IMG/VR virus record: IMGVR_UViG_3300022723_000073
Location: 1 to 25,556 of that record
Source: a virus
DNA length: 25,556 nucleotides
Reading direction: 5' to 3' (one strand)
Positions 16,478 to 21,933 of this stretch are shown in pieces (position 1 is the stretch's first letter; each line of letters starts with the position of its first letter). The notes beneath the pieces were generated by a model that worked only from the letters and a program-made list of their open reading frames with translations, made no database searches and was not told where the DNA came from. A program made the position numbers and the translations under genes.

Positions 16478-16483
16478 TAGGGT
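16454..16483 (+). promoter_or_regulatory. Promoter candidate in the lysis module
   Basis: TTGTTT (16454-16459), an 18-base spacer and TAGGGT (16478-16483) preceded by TGA form a -35 plus extended -10 pair. The TGA is the stop codon of the XhlA-like gene. The ATG at 16501 follows 17 bases later, after a GGAGG site. This is the best-supported member of the TGATAGGGT family. Confidence 0.5.
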
Positions 16484-16500
16484 GGCCGTGGAGGTGTTCC

Positions 16501-17046
16501 ATGCCGGCTGACGAGCCCCAGGCCGCGAAGGGCCCCCTGATCCCGAAGGAGAGCGTCGACGAGATCGTCGAGCAGCTCCAGCAGGCCGGTCTGGACAACC
16601 TCCAGGCGATCCTCCGGGCGTCCGACAAGGGCCAGATCACGCCCGAGGTCCGGGACGCGCTCCTCGAGGACCTGGTCGACGACCTCGGCGAGGCGGTGAG
16701 GCTGGCGCTCGACGTCGTGACCCCGTTCTTGTCGCCGATCGAGGAGCTGACCGACCTCGCGATCGAGGAGGGCGTCGAGGCGCTCGAGCCGCTCCTCCAG
16801 AAGGGCCTCGAGAAGCTCGGCGGAGCGGTCCACGAGCTGTTCGACCGCGACGCGTGGCGGCTCCAGCGCCGGATCGAGCGCAAGGAGCGCCAGCTCGCCG
16901 AGGCCGACACGAAGCGGGAGAGCAACCGCAAGCAGCGCCAGCTGGACCGGCTCGTGACTCTCTACGTCCGGCACTTCAGCGAGGACGCCCACCGCGACGG
17001 GTGGCGCCTCAACCTCGACGGCCAGCCGATCCGCGTGAAGCGGTGA
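16501..17046 (+). CDS. Helical protein of unknown function in the lysis module
   Basis: I do not recognise this 181-aa protein. It is almost entirely helical and charged. Residues 18-100 contain amphipathic helices (VDEIVEQLQQAGLDNLQAIL, LLEDLVDDLGEAVRLALDVV). There is a mildly hydrophobic stretch near 70-85 (LALDVVTPFLSPIEEL) that is too short and polar to be a convincing membrane helix. Residues 115-150 form a basic coiled coil (RRIERKERQLAEADTKRESN). It overlaps the endolysin gene by GTGA and sits after the XhlA-like gene, so a role in lysis timing or a minor virion role are both possible. The start follows GTGGAGG. Confidence 0.7.
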   Translation: MPADEPQAAKGPLIPKESVDEIVEQLQQAGLDNLQAILRASDKGQITPEVRDALLEDLVDDLGEAVRLALDVVTPFLSPIEELTDLAIEEGVEALEPLLQKGLEKLGGAVHELFDRDAWRLQRRIERKERQLAEADTKRESNRKQRQLDRLVTLYVRHFSEDAHRDGWRLNLDGQPIRVKR

Positions 17047-17528
17047 AGGCCCCCGAGCTCGGCGACCTGGAGGGCCAGGTCGCGCGCCTCGAGGCCGAGG
17101 GTCGCCTCCTCGAGGTCGGCGCTCGCTTCCGGTGGTCGCGGACCTCGAGGAACCGGATCGAGACCGCCCACCCGCACCTGGGGCTCCTGTTCGACACGGT
17201 CCTGCGGCACCCTGCGTGCCCGTTCGACCTGACGATCCCGCGCGACGGCGGGGGGCGGAGCGAGGCCCGTCAGGGCGAGCTCGTCGAGGCCGGGCGGAGT
17301 GAGACGATGGACAGCGGGCACATGCGGTCGCCGGCGATGGCGCTCGACGTGATCCCCTACGTCGCCGGCAAGGCTCGGCCCGAGGGCTGGGCCCGGTTCC
17401 ACGAGCTCGCGCGCGTGGTGTTCGCCGTGGGCTTCGAGCTCGGGATCCCGCTCACCTGGGGAGGGCACTGGACCTCGATCCCAGACGGGGCGCACTGGGA
17501 GCTCTCCCGGGCCGTCTACGCCTGGTGA
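17043..17528 (+). CDS. Endolysin, M15 (VanY-like) zinc peptidase
   Basis: This 161-aa protein carries the zinc-binding pattern of M15 L,D- or D,D-peptidases used as phage endolysins. H93 is in SGHMRSP, D102 in ALDVIPY, and H151 in DGAHWEL, with the typical WGGHW at 139-143. These enzymes cut peptide bonds in peptidoglycan. The spacing between the first His and the Asp is nine positions here, against about seven in the common SxHxxGxAxD form, so there is a short insertion and the usual Gly is replaced. There is no signal peptide or separate wall-binding domain. Export would therefore depend on a holin. The GTG start overlaps the previous stop by GTGA. Confidence 0.85.
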   Translation: MKAPELGDLEGQVARLEAEGRLLEVGARFRWSRTSRNRIETAHPHLGLLFDTVLRHPACPFDLTIPRDGGGRSEARQGELVEAGRSETMDSGHMRSPAMALDVIPYVAGKARPEGWARFHELARVVFAVGFELGIPLTWGGHWTSIPDGAHWELSRAVYAW

Positions 17529-17530
17529 CG

Positions 17531-17539
17531 TGCTACCCT
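17531..17539 (+). promoter_or_regulatory. Extended -10 promoter candidate after the endolysin gene
   Basis: TGCTACCCT (TGN plus TACCCT at 17534-17539) directly follows the endolysin stop and lies 27 bases before the GTG at 17567. The hexamer is the same as in the capsid promoter at 4119. It overlaps the left arm of the adjacent hairpin, so the two readings partly compete. Confidence 0.35.
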
Positions 17540-17560
17540 CCCTCCGAGCTTCGAGGGAGG
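17537..17560 (+). promoter_or_regulatory. Hairpin containing the ribosome binding site of the next gene
   Basis: CCTCCCTC (17537-17544) pairs perfectly with GAGGGAGG (17553-17560) around an 8-base loop. GAGGGAGG is also the Shine-Dalgarno sequence for the GTG at 17567, 6 bases further on. Folding would hide the ribosome binding site. In mRNAs read through from the endolysin gene the full hairpin is present; in mRNAs started at the adjacent -10 element the left arm would be missing. Confidence 0.55.
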
Positions 17561-17566
17561 TGCCAC

Positions 17567-18079
17567 GTGCATACCATCAAGACGATCAGCGCCACCGAGC
17601 AGGCCGAGGTCGAGGACACCACGACCGAGAGCCCGCTCTGGCAGGAGAGCTTCCCCGCCAACTTCTGGCAGGAAGGGAAGGCCGTCAAGATCCGCGGCTC
17701 GTGCGTCGTGAACGACAACAACTCGACGGACACCCTCACCCTCCGCGGTCGGTTCGGGGCCGACGGCTCGACCCTCTCGAACGACGACGCGGTCGCCGCG
17801 TCGAACGCGGTCGACGTCGCCGACGGCGACGTGGGTGTCCTCGAGATGACCGGGATCTGCACCGAGGACCCCACCGACTCGACCAAGTGGCGGATCGTGT
17901 GGTCCGGGTTCATCTCCGACGCCGACGCGTCCGACATCCTGGTCAACCACGCGGTGGCCGTCGCGACGAGCATCGCGAAGAACGTCGCGAGCTACTTCTC
18001 GTATTCGGCCGCGTGGTCCGTCGCGCACGCCGACAACGAGGTGGCCGGCAACTCGTGGCTCGTCGAGGAGCTTGTCTAG
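17567..18079 (+). CDS. Beta-rich virion or fibre-like protein
   Basis: This 170-aa protein contains a pattern common in phage fibre and head-fibre beta-sandwich domains: an ESPLWQESFPANFWQEGKAV strand pair, then GSCVVNDNNSTDTLTLRGRF, then further strands ending SYSAAWSVAHADNEVAGN. Such domains usually form trimers on the virion surface and contact the host. I chose the GTG at 17567 over an upstream frame start at 17525 because GAGGGAGG lies 6 bases before it. Its stop codon interlocks with the stop of the minus-strand gene that converges on it, the two sharing CTAG at 18076-18079. It may be a minor fibre; the exact role is unknown. Confidence 0.7.
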   Translation: MHTIKTISATEQAEVEDTTTESPLWQESFPANFWQEGKAVKIRGSCVVNDNNSTDTLTLRGRFGADGSTLSNDDAVAASNAVDVADGDVGVLEMTGICTEDPTDSTKWRIVWSGFISDADASDILVNHAVAVATSIAKNVASYFSYSAAWSVAHADNEVAGNSWLVEELV

Positions 18080-19053
18080 AGCGTCGGGTCGAAGGGATCG
18101 AGCATGGCCCAGACGAGGGGCCGGAAGCGGAATACGTTCGATGCCGCGCCGGCCCCTCCGCCCGGGGTCATGACCCCCACGCGGACCTTCGGGAGGTCCG
18201 TCTGGTTGACCCTGGCGGTCAGGTCCGCGTCGCACGCAACGAACGCGTTCCCGGCCGTGAGGGCGACGGACGCCCTCGAGCGGATGGTGCCGGCGCTGGT
18301 GTTCGCTGTGAACTGCACGAAGCCTCGACGCGTGGTCGCGTCGTAGCCGGTCTTGGCGCTGTCGTCCGTGGACGTCGTCGCGAAGGTGACCTGGTTCCCG
18401 CTGCCGTCGCCGTCGATCCGGACCCCGATGTGGGTGTCGCCGCCGGTGGAGTCGAAATCCGACCCGCCGACGATCACGGCGCACCCGCACAGCGCGGGCA
18501 GGAGCCGGTCGACCTCGAGGAGCACGAAGTAGGGGAACGTCGAGTTGACCGAGATCGGCCGGCCGGTCGTGTCGAGCAGGTCCATCTCGAGGTAGGCGCC
18601 GTCGTCCATGTTCGGGAGGTCGCCGATCGACGCGTCCAGATCGGCGGTGATCCAGCCGTCGTCGTCCTGCGTGAGCGCATTCACAATCGCGCTCGGGTCC
18701 GTGATGGACCCGGAGAGTGTGATGACCTGGGGCCCGTGGCGGGGGCTGTTTCCCTGGTCGTTCGACCGCTCGACGGCCGTCAGGACGACCGACTGGCTCC
18801 CGGTCGAGGCGCTCACGGCGCACTCGCCGCGACCGATCGGGATCTCCACCGTGGTCCCGGGCGGGATCACGTGGTCAGCCGTCCCGGACGAGCTCCCGTC
18901 CGCCGCGTCCGTGAGCTCGACGTAGACCTCGGAGGCGCTCCAGATCCGCAGCGCGGGATGGGGCATCCCGGGGAGCACCACGCGTCGGCGTGTGCCCGCG
19001 GCGGGGAGCGCGTCGCTCGTCGGCGTGTTGCGGGTCAGGGTCACTGCAGCCAT
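18076..19053 (-). CDS. Beta-rich virion-like protein encoded on the minus strand
   Basis: This 325-aa protein is read against the direction of nearly all others. Residues 1-90 look like the small beta domain seen in phage surface proteins (TRRRVVLPG, ALRIWSASEVYVELTDAADG, VIPPGTTVEIPIG, GSQSVVLTAVE). Residues 110-325 are a second beta-rich region of concanavalin or jelly-roll type (TFPYFVLLEVDRLLPALCG, DTHIGVRIDGDGSGNQVTF, RGFVQFTANTSAG). It ends with KVRVGVMTPGGG and a short hydrophobic strand. Given its neighbours it is probably a fibre or receptor-binding protein. The start at 19053 has GGGAGG just upstream on the minus strand; a longer frame reaching 19569 has no support. It is the second gene of a two-gene minus-strand unit. 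Confidence 0.75.
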   Translation of the reverse strand: MAAVTLTRNTPTSDALPAAGTRRRVVLPGMPHPALRIWSASEVYVELTDAADGSSSGTADHVIPPGTTVEIPIGRGECAVSASTGSQSVVLTAVERSNDQGNSPRHGPQVITLSGSITDPSAIVNALTQDDDGWITADLDASIGDLPNMDDGAYLEMDLLDTTGRPISVNSTFPYFVLLEVDRLLPALCGCAVIVGGSDFDSTGGDTHIGVRIDGDGSGNQVTFATTSTDDSAKTGYDATTRRGFVQFTANTSAGTIRSRASVALTAGNAFVACDADLTARVNQTDLPKVRVGVMTPGGGAGAASNVFRFRPLVWAMLDPFDPTL

Positions 19054-19073
19054 GGGGGACCTCCCGGCCCATC

Positions 19074-19463
19074 CTAGCGGTACGGCGCCACGCGCGCCGG
19101 GACCGTGTCCTCGAACGGGGGCTGGTACGTGCGGGCTCGCGGGGCGGTCCGCTCCGGGACCCGGACTCGAGCTCGAGGCGGCGACTCGGCCGGGAGCTCG
19201 AGGCGGGGAGGTCGGAGCGGCGGACGGTACGCCGGCGGGGGCGGGGGCTCTCGAGGGGGCGGGAGGCCGGGCCGAGGAGCCGCCGGGATCGGCGGGAGTC
19301 GTGCCGTGGGCTGCGGGAGGGCCGGGACGGGACGTGGCGGAGGGGCGGGAGGTCGACGCGCCTCCTCGAGCTCCTGGAGGGCCCACCAGGCGAGCCAGGC
19401 GAGCAGGGCCGTCACGGCGCCGGCGGCATAGGCGAGGAGCATCCCAGCGAGCAGGATCGTCAT
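19074..19463 (-). CDS. Membrane-anchored proline-rich protein, spanin-like candidate
   Basis: This 129-aa protein has an N-terminal membrane helix at residues 3-30 (LLAGMLLAYAAGAVTALLAW). A short helical neck (ALQELEEARR) follows, then about 85 residues of proline-rich, basic sequence (PPAPPPRPVPALPQPTA and onward) with almost no predicted structure. The layout is that of a single-pass inner-membrane protein whose extended arm could reach across a cell wall or periplasm, as in TonB or inner-membrane spanins. No lipobox partner is visible, and classical Rz proteins are coiled coils, so this is only a candidate. The first residues after ATG at 19463 are well suited to insertion. The next gene on the same strand begins 20 bases beyond its stop. 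Confidence 0.65.
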   Translation of the reverse strand: MTILLAGMLLAYAAGAVTALLAWLAWWALQELEEARRPPAPPPRPVPALPQPTARLPPIPAAPRPGLPPPREPPPPPAYRPPLRPPRLELPAESPPRARVRVPERTAPRARTYQPPFEDTVPARVAPYR

Positions 19464-19479
19464 GCGTCCCCCTGTCAAG

Positions 19480-19489
19480 AGGGTACGCT
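19480..19489. promoter_or_regulatory. Overlapping divergent -10 elements
   Basis: AGGGTACGCT reads as TACGCT on the + strand (19484-19489), 18 bases before the ATG at 19508. It reads as TACCCT on the - strand (19485 down to 19480), 16 bases before the ATG at 19463. Both hexamers belong to the types used elsewhere in this genome. The two -10 boxes share the central TA, so only one polymerase could open the site at a time. Confidence 0.42.
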
Positions 19490-19507
19490 GGGGGCCCTGG
19501 AGAGTCC

Positions 19508-20128
19508 ATGCCGACGACGTACCCGCACGGTCGAACCTGGGTCGACACCGTCGATCCGACGCAGGGCACCCGGTACTACGACCGGATCAAGGTGACGCCG
19601 GGCGACCTCTGGAGCAACACGTCGACGCAGGCCGTCTGGGTGGCGACGACGCACACGGGGCTCTGGAGCCAGATCCGCCACTCGGTGGCCCGGCTCGACG
19701 CCGACAACGCGATCTCCACGAGCTCGCCGGACCTGCTCGACTTCGCGCCCGGGATCACGCTCGCCGGGGGCCGCACGTACCGCGTGGAGTGGCTGCTCTA
19801 CTACACGTGCACTACGGCCTCGACCGACCTCCTCCTCGAGCTCACCTGGCCGACCGCCGGCGGCGACGCGCAGAACAACGCCATGGCGATCGGGCCCGAT
19901 ACGACGGCCACCGAGATCGACGGGTGCACCTGGACCGCGAACGGGACCATGACCGTCGCGAGCCCCGGGACCCCCACGACCGGGAAGGTCTACGTCCAGC
20001 GGGTCGTCGGCCTGTTCCAGTCGGGGTCGGGTGGCTCTCTCACGCTCGAGGCGCAGGCGAGCGCCTCGGGGCTCTCGGTCCTGAAGGACTCGGCCGTGAC
20101 GTGGATGGATCTCGGCCCGATCCAGTAA
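19508..20128 (+). CDS. Fibre-like protein with C-terminal jelly-roll domain
   Basis: This 206-aa protein has an N-terminal 45 residues of the type used to anchor surface proteins (GRTWVDTVDPTQGTRYYDRI, LWSNTSTQAVWVAT). A beta-rich C-terminal domain of TNF-like or jelly-roll type follows, with FAPGITLAGGRTYRVEWLLY, STDLLLELTWPTAGG, GTMTVASPGTPTTGKVYVQR and GSLTLEAQASASGLSVLKDS. That C-terminal pattern is widespread in phage head- and tail-fibre trimers that bind host surfaces. It is the last gene of the virion block. The ATG at 19508 has CTGGAGA upstream; the longer open frame from 18992 runs through the opposite-strand genes and is not credible. Confidence 0.72.
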   Translation: MPTTYPHGRTWVDTVDPTQGTRYYDRIKVTPGDLWSNTSTQAVWVATTHTGLWSQIRHSVARLDADNAISTSSPDLLDFAPGITLAGGRTYRVEWLLYYTCTTASTDLLLELTWPTAGGDAQNNAMAIGPDTTATEIDGCTWTANGTMTVASPGTPTTGKVYVQRVVGLFQSGSGGSLTLEAQASASGLSVLKDSAVTWMDLGPIQ

Positions 20129-20173
20129 AGGCTCGCGTCCGCTGATCCGATGGGGACCTCACTGGAGGCCCCG

Positions 20174-20380
20174 ATGAAAAAGCACCACCGTCGCAACGTC
20201 CAGAACCAGCTCCGCAACGCCAAGCGCTGGGTCCGCCTCGCCGTGAAGGCCGAGGGCCGCGGCGACGCGAACCTCGCCGCCATCGCTCGAGGCCGCGCCG
20301 CCCGCGCGAAGGCGAGGGCCCTCGCCTCCCTCGAGGAGATCCGGGGGCGCGACCTTCACCCGGCCCAGCATGGAAAGTGA
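20174..20380 (+). CDS. Small very basic helical protein
   Basis: I do not recognise this 68-aa protein. It is rich in Arg, Lys and Ala (MKKHHRRNVQNQLRNAKRW, ARGRAARAKARALASLEEIR), with two likely helices and no hydrophobic core of any size. A nucleic-acid-binding role is plausible from charge alone. The ATG at 20174 has TGGAGG 7 bases upstream, which makes it better than the in-frame ATG at 20150. It is the last gene before the strong promoter and operator region, and its stop is about 10 bases before the -35 element there. Confidence 0.62.
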   Translation: MKKHHRRNVQNQLRNAKRWVRLAVKAEGRGDANLAAIARGRAARAKARALASLEEIRGRDLHPAQHGK

Positions 20381-20392
20381 AGCCGCTCGCTT
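20375..20392 (+). promoter_or_regulatory. Operator candidate, copy 1
   Basis: This 18-base element (AAGTGAAGCCGCTCGCTT) matches 16 of 18 bases of the element at 20397-20414. The two start 22 bases apart, about two helical turns. It ends on the first two bases of the -35 hexamer. It is likely a binding site for one of the HTH proteins of the right arm. Confidence 0.55.
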
Positions 20393-20419
20393 GACGAAGT
20401 GAAGCCGCCGGCTTAAGAT
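20391..20419 (+). promoter_or_regulatory. Strong sigma70-type promoter of the right arm
   Basis: TTGACG (20391-20396), a 17-base spacer and TAAGAT (20414-20419) make the most consensus-like promoter in the window. Transcription would start near 20426 and serve the 80-aa gene at 20451 and probably the genes after it. Two operator-like repeats flank and fill it, so a repressor bound there would block it directly. Confidence 0.75.
20397..20414 (+). promoter_or_regulatory. Operator candidate, copy 2
   Basis: The second copy (AAGTGAAGCCGCCGGCTT) fills the promoter spacer and touches the -10 box. It contains the perfect dyad AAGCCG-C-CGGCTT (20402-20414), suggesting a dimeric repressor; the first copy keeps only the outer AAGC/GCTT symmetry. 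Confidence 0.58.
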
Positions 20420-20450
20420 GTCTGCAGAACACACGAGAGAGGAGGACACG

Positions 20451-20693
20451 ATGTCCATGATGACTGTGACCTTTATGCCCGCCTACCTGCGGGCGTCGCA
20501 CGAGGCAGCCGGCGGCAATGCCGGCTGCTACCCCCATAATGGGGCCATCCGATGCCTCATGGAGTCGGACGACGCCGAGGTGCTCATCGAGCACCTCGGC
20601 GACTGGGCCGAGGTGCGTCCCGCGAGCCGCCTCGAGCTCACGCGGCTCGAGGTCCGCAGCTTCGAGGGCCTGGCCGCCAGCGGCCTCCTCTAG
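20451..20693 (+). CDS. Small protein of unknown function, first gene of the right-arm operon
   Basis: This 80-aa protein starts MSMMTVTFMPAYLRASHEAA. I chose the ATG at 20451, preceded by GAGGAGG, because the upstream in-frame ATG at 20418 overlaps the -10 box. Residues 8-35 are small-residue-rich with a Cys (NAGCYPHNGAIRCLME). The C-terminal half forms a charged alpha/beta unit (DDAEVLIEHLGDWAEVRPA, LELTRLEVRSFEGLAAS). I do not recognise the family. Its DNA contains three successive dyads (20477-20544). It is under the strong promoter with operators and is probably expressed early. Confidence 0.68.
   Translation: MSMMTVTFMPAYLRASHEAAGGNAGCYPHNGAIRCLMESDDAEVLIEHLGDWAEVRPASRLELTRLEVRSFEGLAASGLL
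20477..20544 (+). repeat. Three consecutive dyad symmetries inside a coding region
   Basis: GCCCGC/GCGGGC (20477-20494, 6-base loop) is followed by GCAGCCGGC/GCCGGCTGC (20505-20528, 6-base loop). The third is CCCCAT-A-ATGGGG (20532-20544). All three are perfect. They lie in the first third of the 80-aa gene, about 26-94 bases after its start. Confidence 0.8.
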
Positions 20694-20722
20694 ACCCCCC
20701 CCCTCCGAGACCTGGCCCACAC

Positions 20723-20739
20723 GCCCCCCGATGGGGGGC
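20723..20739 (+). promoter_or_regulatory. GC-only hairpin before the pentapeptide gene
   Basis: GCCCCCC (20723-20729) pairs with GGGGGGC (20733-20739) around a 3-base loop. It lies 29 bases after the previous stop and 12 bases before the next ATG. There is no T-run. It may be an attenuator or a translation-control element. Confidence 0.5.
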
Positions 20740-20751
20740 ACGGAGAAAGGC

Positions 20752-21357
<606 letters not shown>

Positions 21358-21363
21358 CCCCCC

Positions 21364-21383
21364 GCCGGGCGAGGCTGCCCGGC
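21364..21383 (+). promoter_or_regulatory. GC-only hairpin before a very short ORF
   Basis: GCCGGGC (21364-21370) pairs with GCCCGGC (21377-21383) around a 6-base loop, 12 bases before the ATG at 21396. The distance to the start codon and the sequence after the hairpin (AGAAGGAGAGGC) closely match the arrangement before the pentapeptide gene. Confidence 0.5.
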
Positions 21384-21395
21384 AGAAGGAGAGGC

Positions 21396-21470
21396 ATGGA
21401 CAAGGTCGGCGCCGACCTGCACGGCGCCGACTTTTGCGGCCCAGGACCAGTCTCGCGCAGGTTGGCGTAG
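21396..21470 (+). CDS. 24-aa pentapeptide-like mini ORF
   Basis: This ORF encodes MDKVGADLHGADFCGPGPVS plus four residues. The first 15 residues contain two pentapeptide units (VGADL, HGADF). It has a strong ribosome binding site (AGGAGAGG) and the same hairpin-plus-site leader as the full pentapeptide gene just upstream. It could be a degenerate remnant of a duplicated pentapeptide gene, a leader peptide for the next gene, or a real micro-protein. The length gives no statistical support on its own. Confidence 0.35.
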   Translation: MDKVGADLHGADFCGPGPVSRRLA

Positions 21471-21478
21471 AGGTGCGC

Positions 21479-21694
21479 ATGCGACCCGAACCCCGCCCCC
21501 GCGGCCGCCAGCGCCGCTGTACCAACTGCGGCCGCCAGGTCGAGCTCCTCGGGGGCCGCTGGTTGATCTGCGACTCCATCGAGATCCGCGCGGTCGTCGA
21601 CGCCGGCGGCGCGGACGACCGCTGGACCGGGATCGCCCACGATGCCACCAGGTGCTCGGGGCTCCGGATCAGCGGACCCGCTGTTCAGGGCTGA
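21479..21694 (+). CDS. Small zinc-finger-like protein
   Basis: This 71-aa protein has a basic N-terminus (MRPEPRPRGRQRR) followed by CTNCGRQ and later single cysteines in LICDS and TRCSG with a His in between (IAHDATRC). That could form a treble-clef or ribbon-like zinc site, although the spacing does not match a family I can name. The ATG at 21479 has AGAGG upstream. Its stop overlaps the next ATG as TGATG, so translation of the chimeric ORF that follows would be coupled. Confidence 0.55.
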   Translation: MRPEPRPRGRQRRCTNCGRQVELLGGRWLICDSIEIRAVVDAGGADDRWTGIAHDATRCSGLRISGPAVQG

Positions 21695-21933
21695 TGCCCT
21701 CCCCGTCGGCCCCTCTGGGTCGGCGGGGGTATCGCGTCGCCGAGCTCGAGCTGGGCGGCCGTGTGCCTCCCCTGGCAGCTCGCCGAGCTCGGCACCCTTT
21801 CGGGGGCGTGTGGGTTGACTCGAGGGACACGATCACGCTCGATGACCTGGAGGCCGAGCGCGAGGGTGGTTCGGTCGGCTGGACCTCGACCTGGGGGCGG
21901 AGAGGCCCCCGCAGCGCCCGGAGCCCACGATGA
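21694..21933 (+). CDS. 79-aa ORF containing a copied terminase linker
   Basis: This ORF begins at an ATG overlapping the previous stop (TGATG) and ends at a TGA overlapping the next start (ATGA), the coupling style used throughout this genome. That supports real translation. Residues 37-58 are identical to the TerL linker between its ATPase and nuclease domains, because the DNA is an exact 65-bp copy in the same frame. The parts before (PLGRRGYRVAELELGGRVPP) and after (GSVGWTSTWGRRGPRS) resemble nothing I know and are Arg-rich, as frame-shadow sequence would be. It may be a chimera, a decaying gene, or a functional TerL-interacting peptide. Confidence 0.45.
   Translation: MPSPSAPLGRRGYRVAELELGGRVPPLAARRARHPFGGVWVDSRDTITLDDLEAEREGGSVGWTSTWGRRGPRSARSPR
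21802..21866 (+). repeat. 65-bp exact direct repeat, copy 2
   Basis: Identical to 1274-1338 inside terL and in the same orientation, 20,528 bases away. It shares the terL reading frame within the 79-aa ORF. There are no shared bases beyond the ends apart from a few by chance. Confidence 0.97.
21893..21910 (+). promoter_or_regulatory. GC-only hairpin before the HTH gene
   Basis: GGGGGC (21893-21898) pairs with GCCCCC (21905-21910) around a 6-base loop, ending 19 bases before the ATG at 21930. It lies within the end of the 79-aa ORF. It is the third such hairpin in 1.2 kb. Confidence 0.42.

Noticed and set aside
19074-19480. Plus-strand frames across the proline-rich minus-strand gene
   Set aside because: They give Gly/Arg-only sequence with no start signals, whereas the minus strand gives a clear membrane helix directly after an ATG.
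17529-19507. An invertible fibre-gene segment
   Set aside because: The reversed two-gene island suggested this, but I found no inverted repeats at its borders and no recombinase gene in the window.
20418-20450. Upstream ATG at 20418 as the start of the 80-aa gene
   Set aside because: It overlaps the -10 box and would lie upstream of the predicted transcription start. The ATG at 20451 has a proper GAGGAGG.
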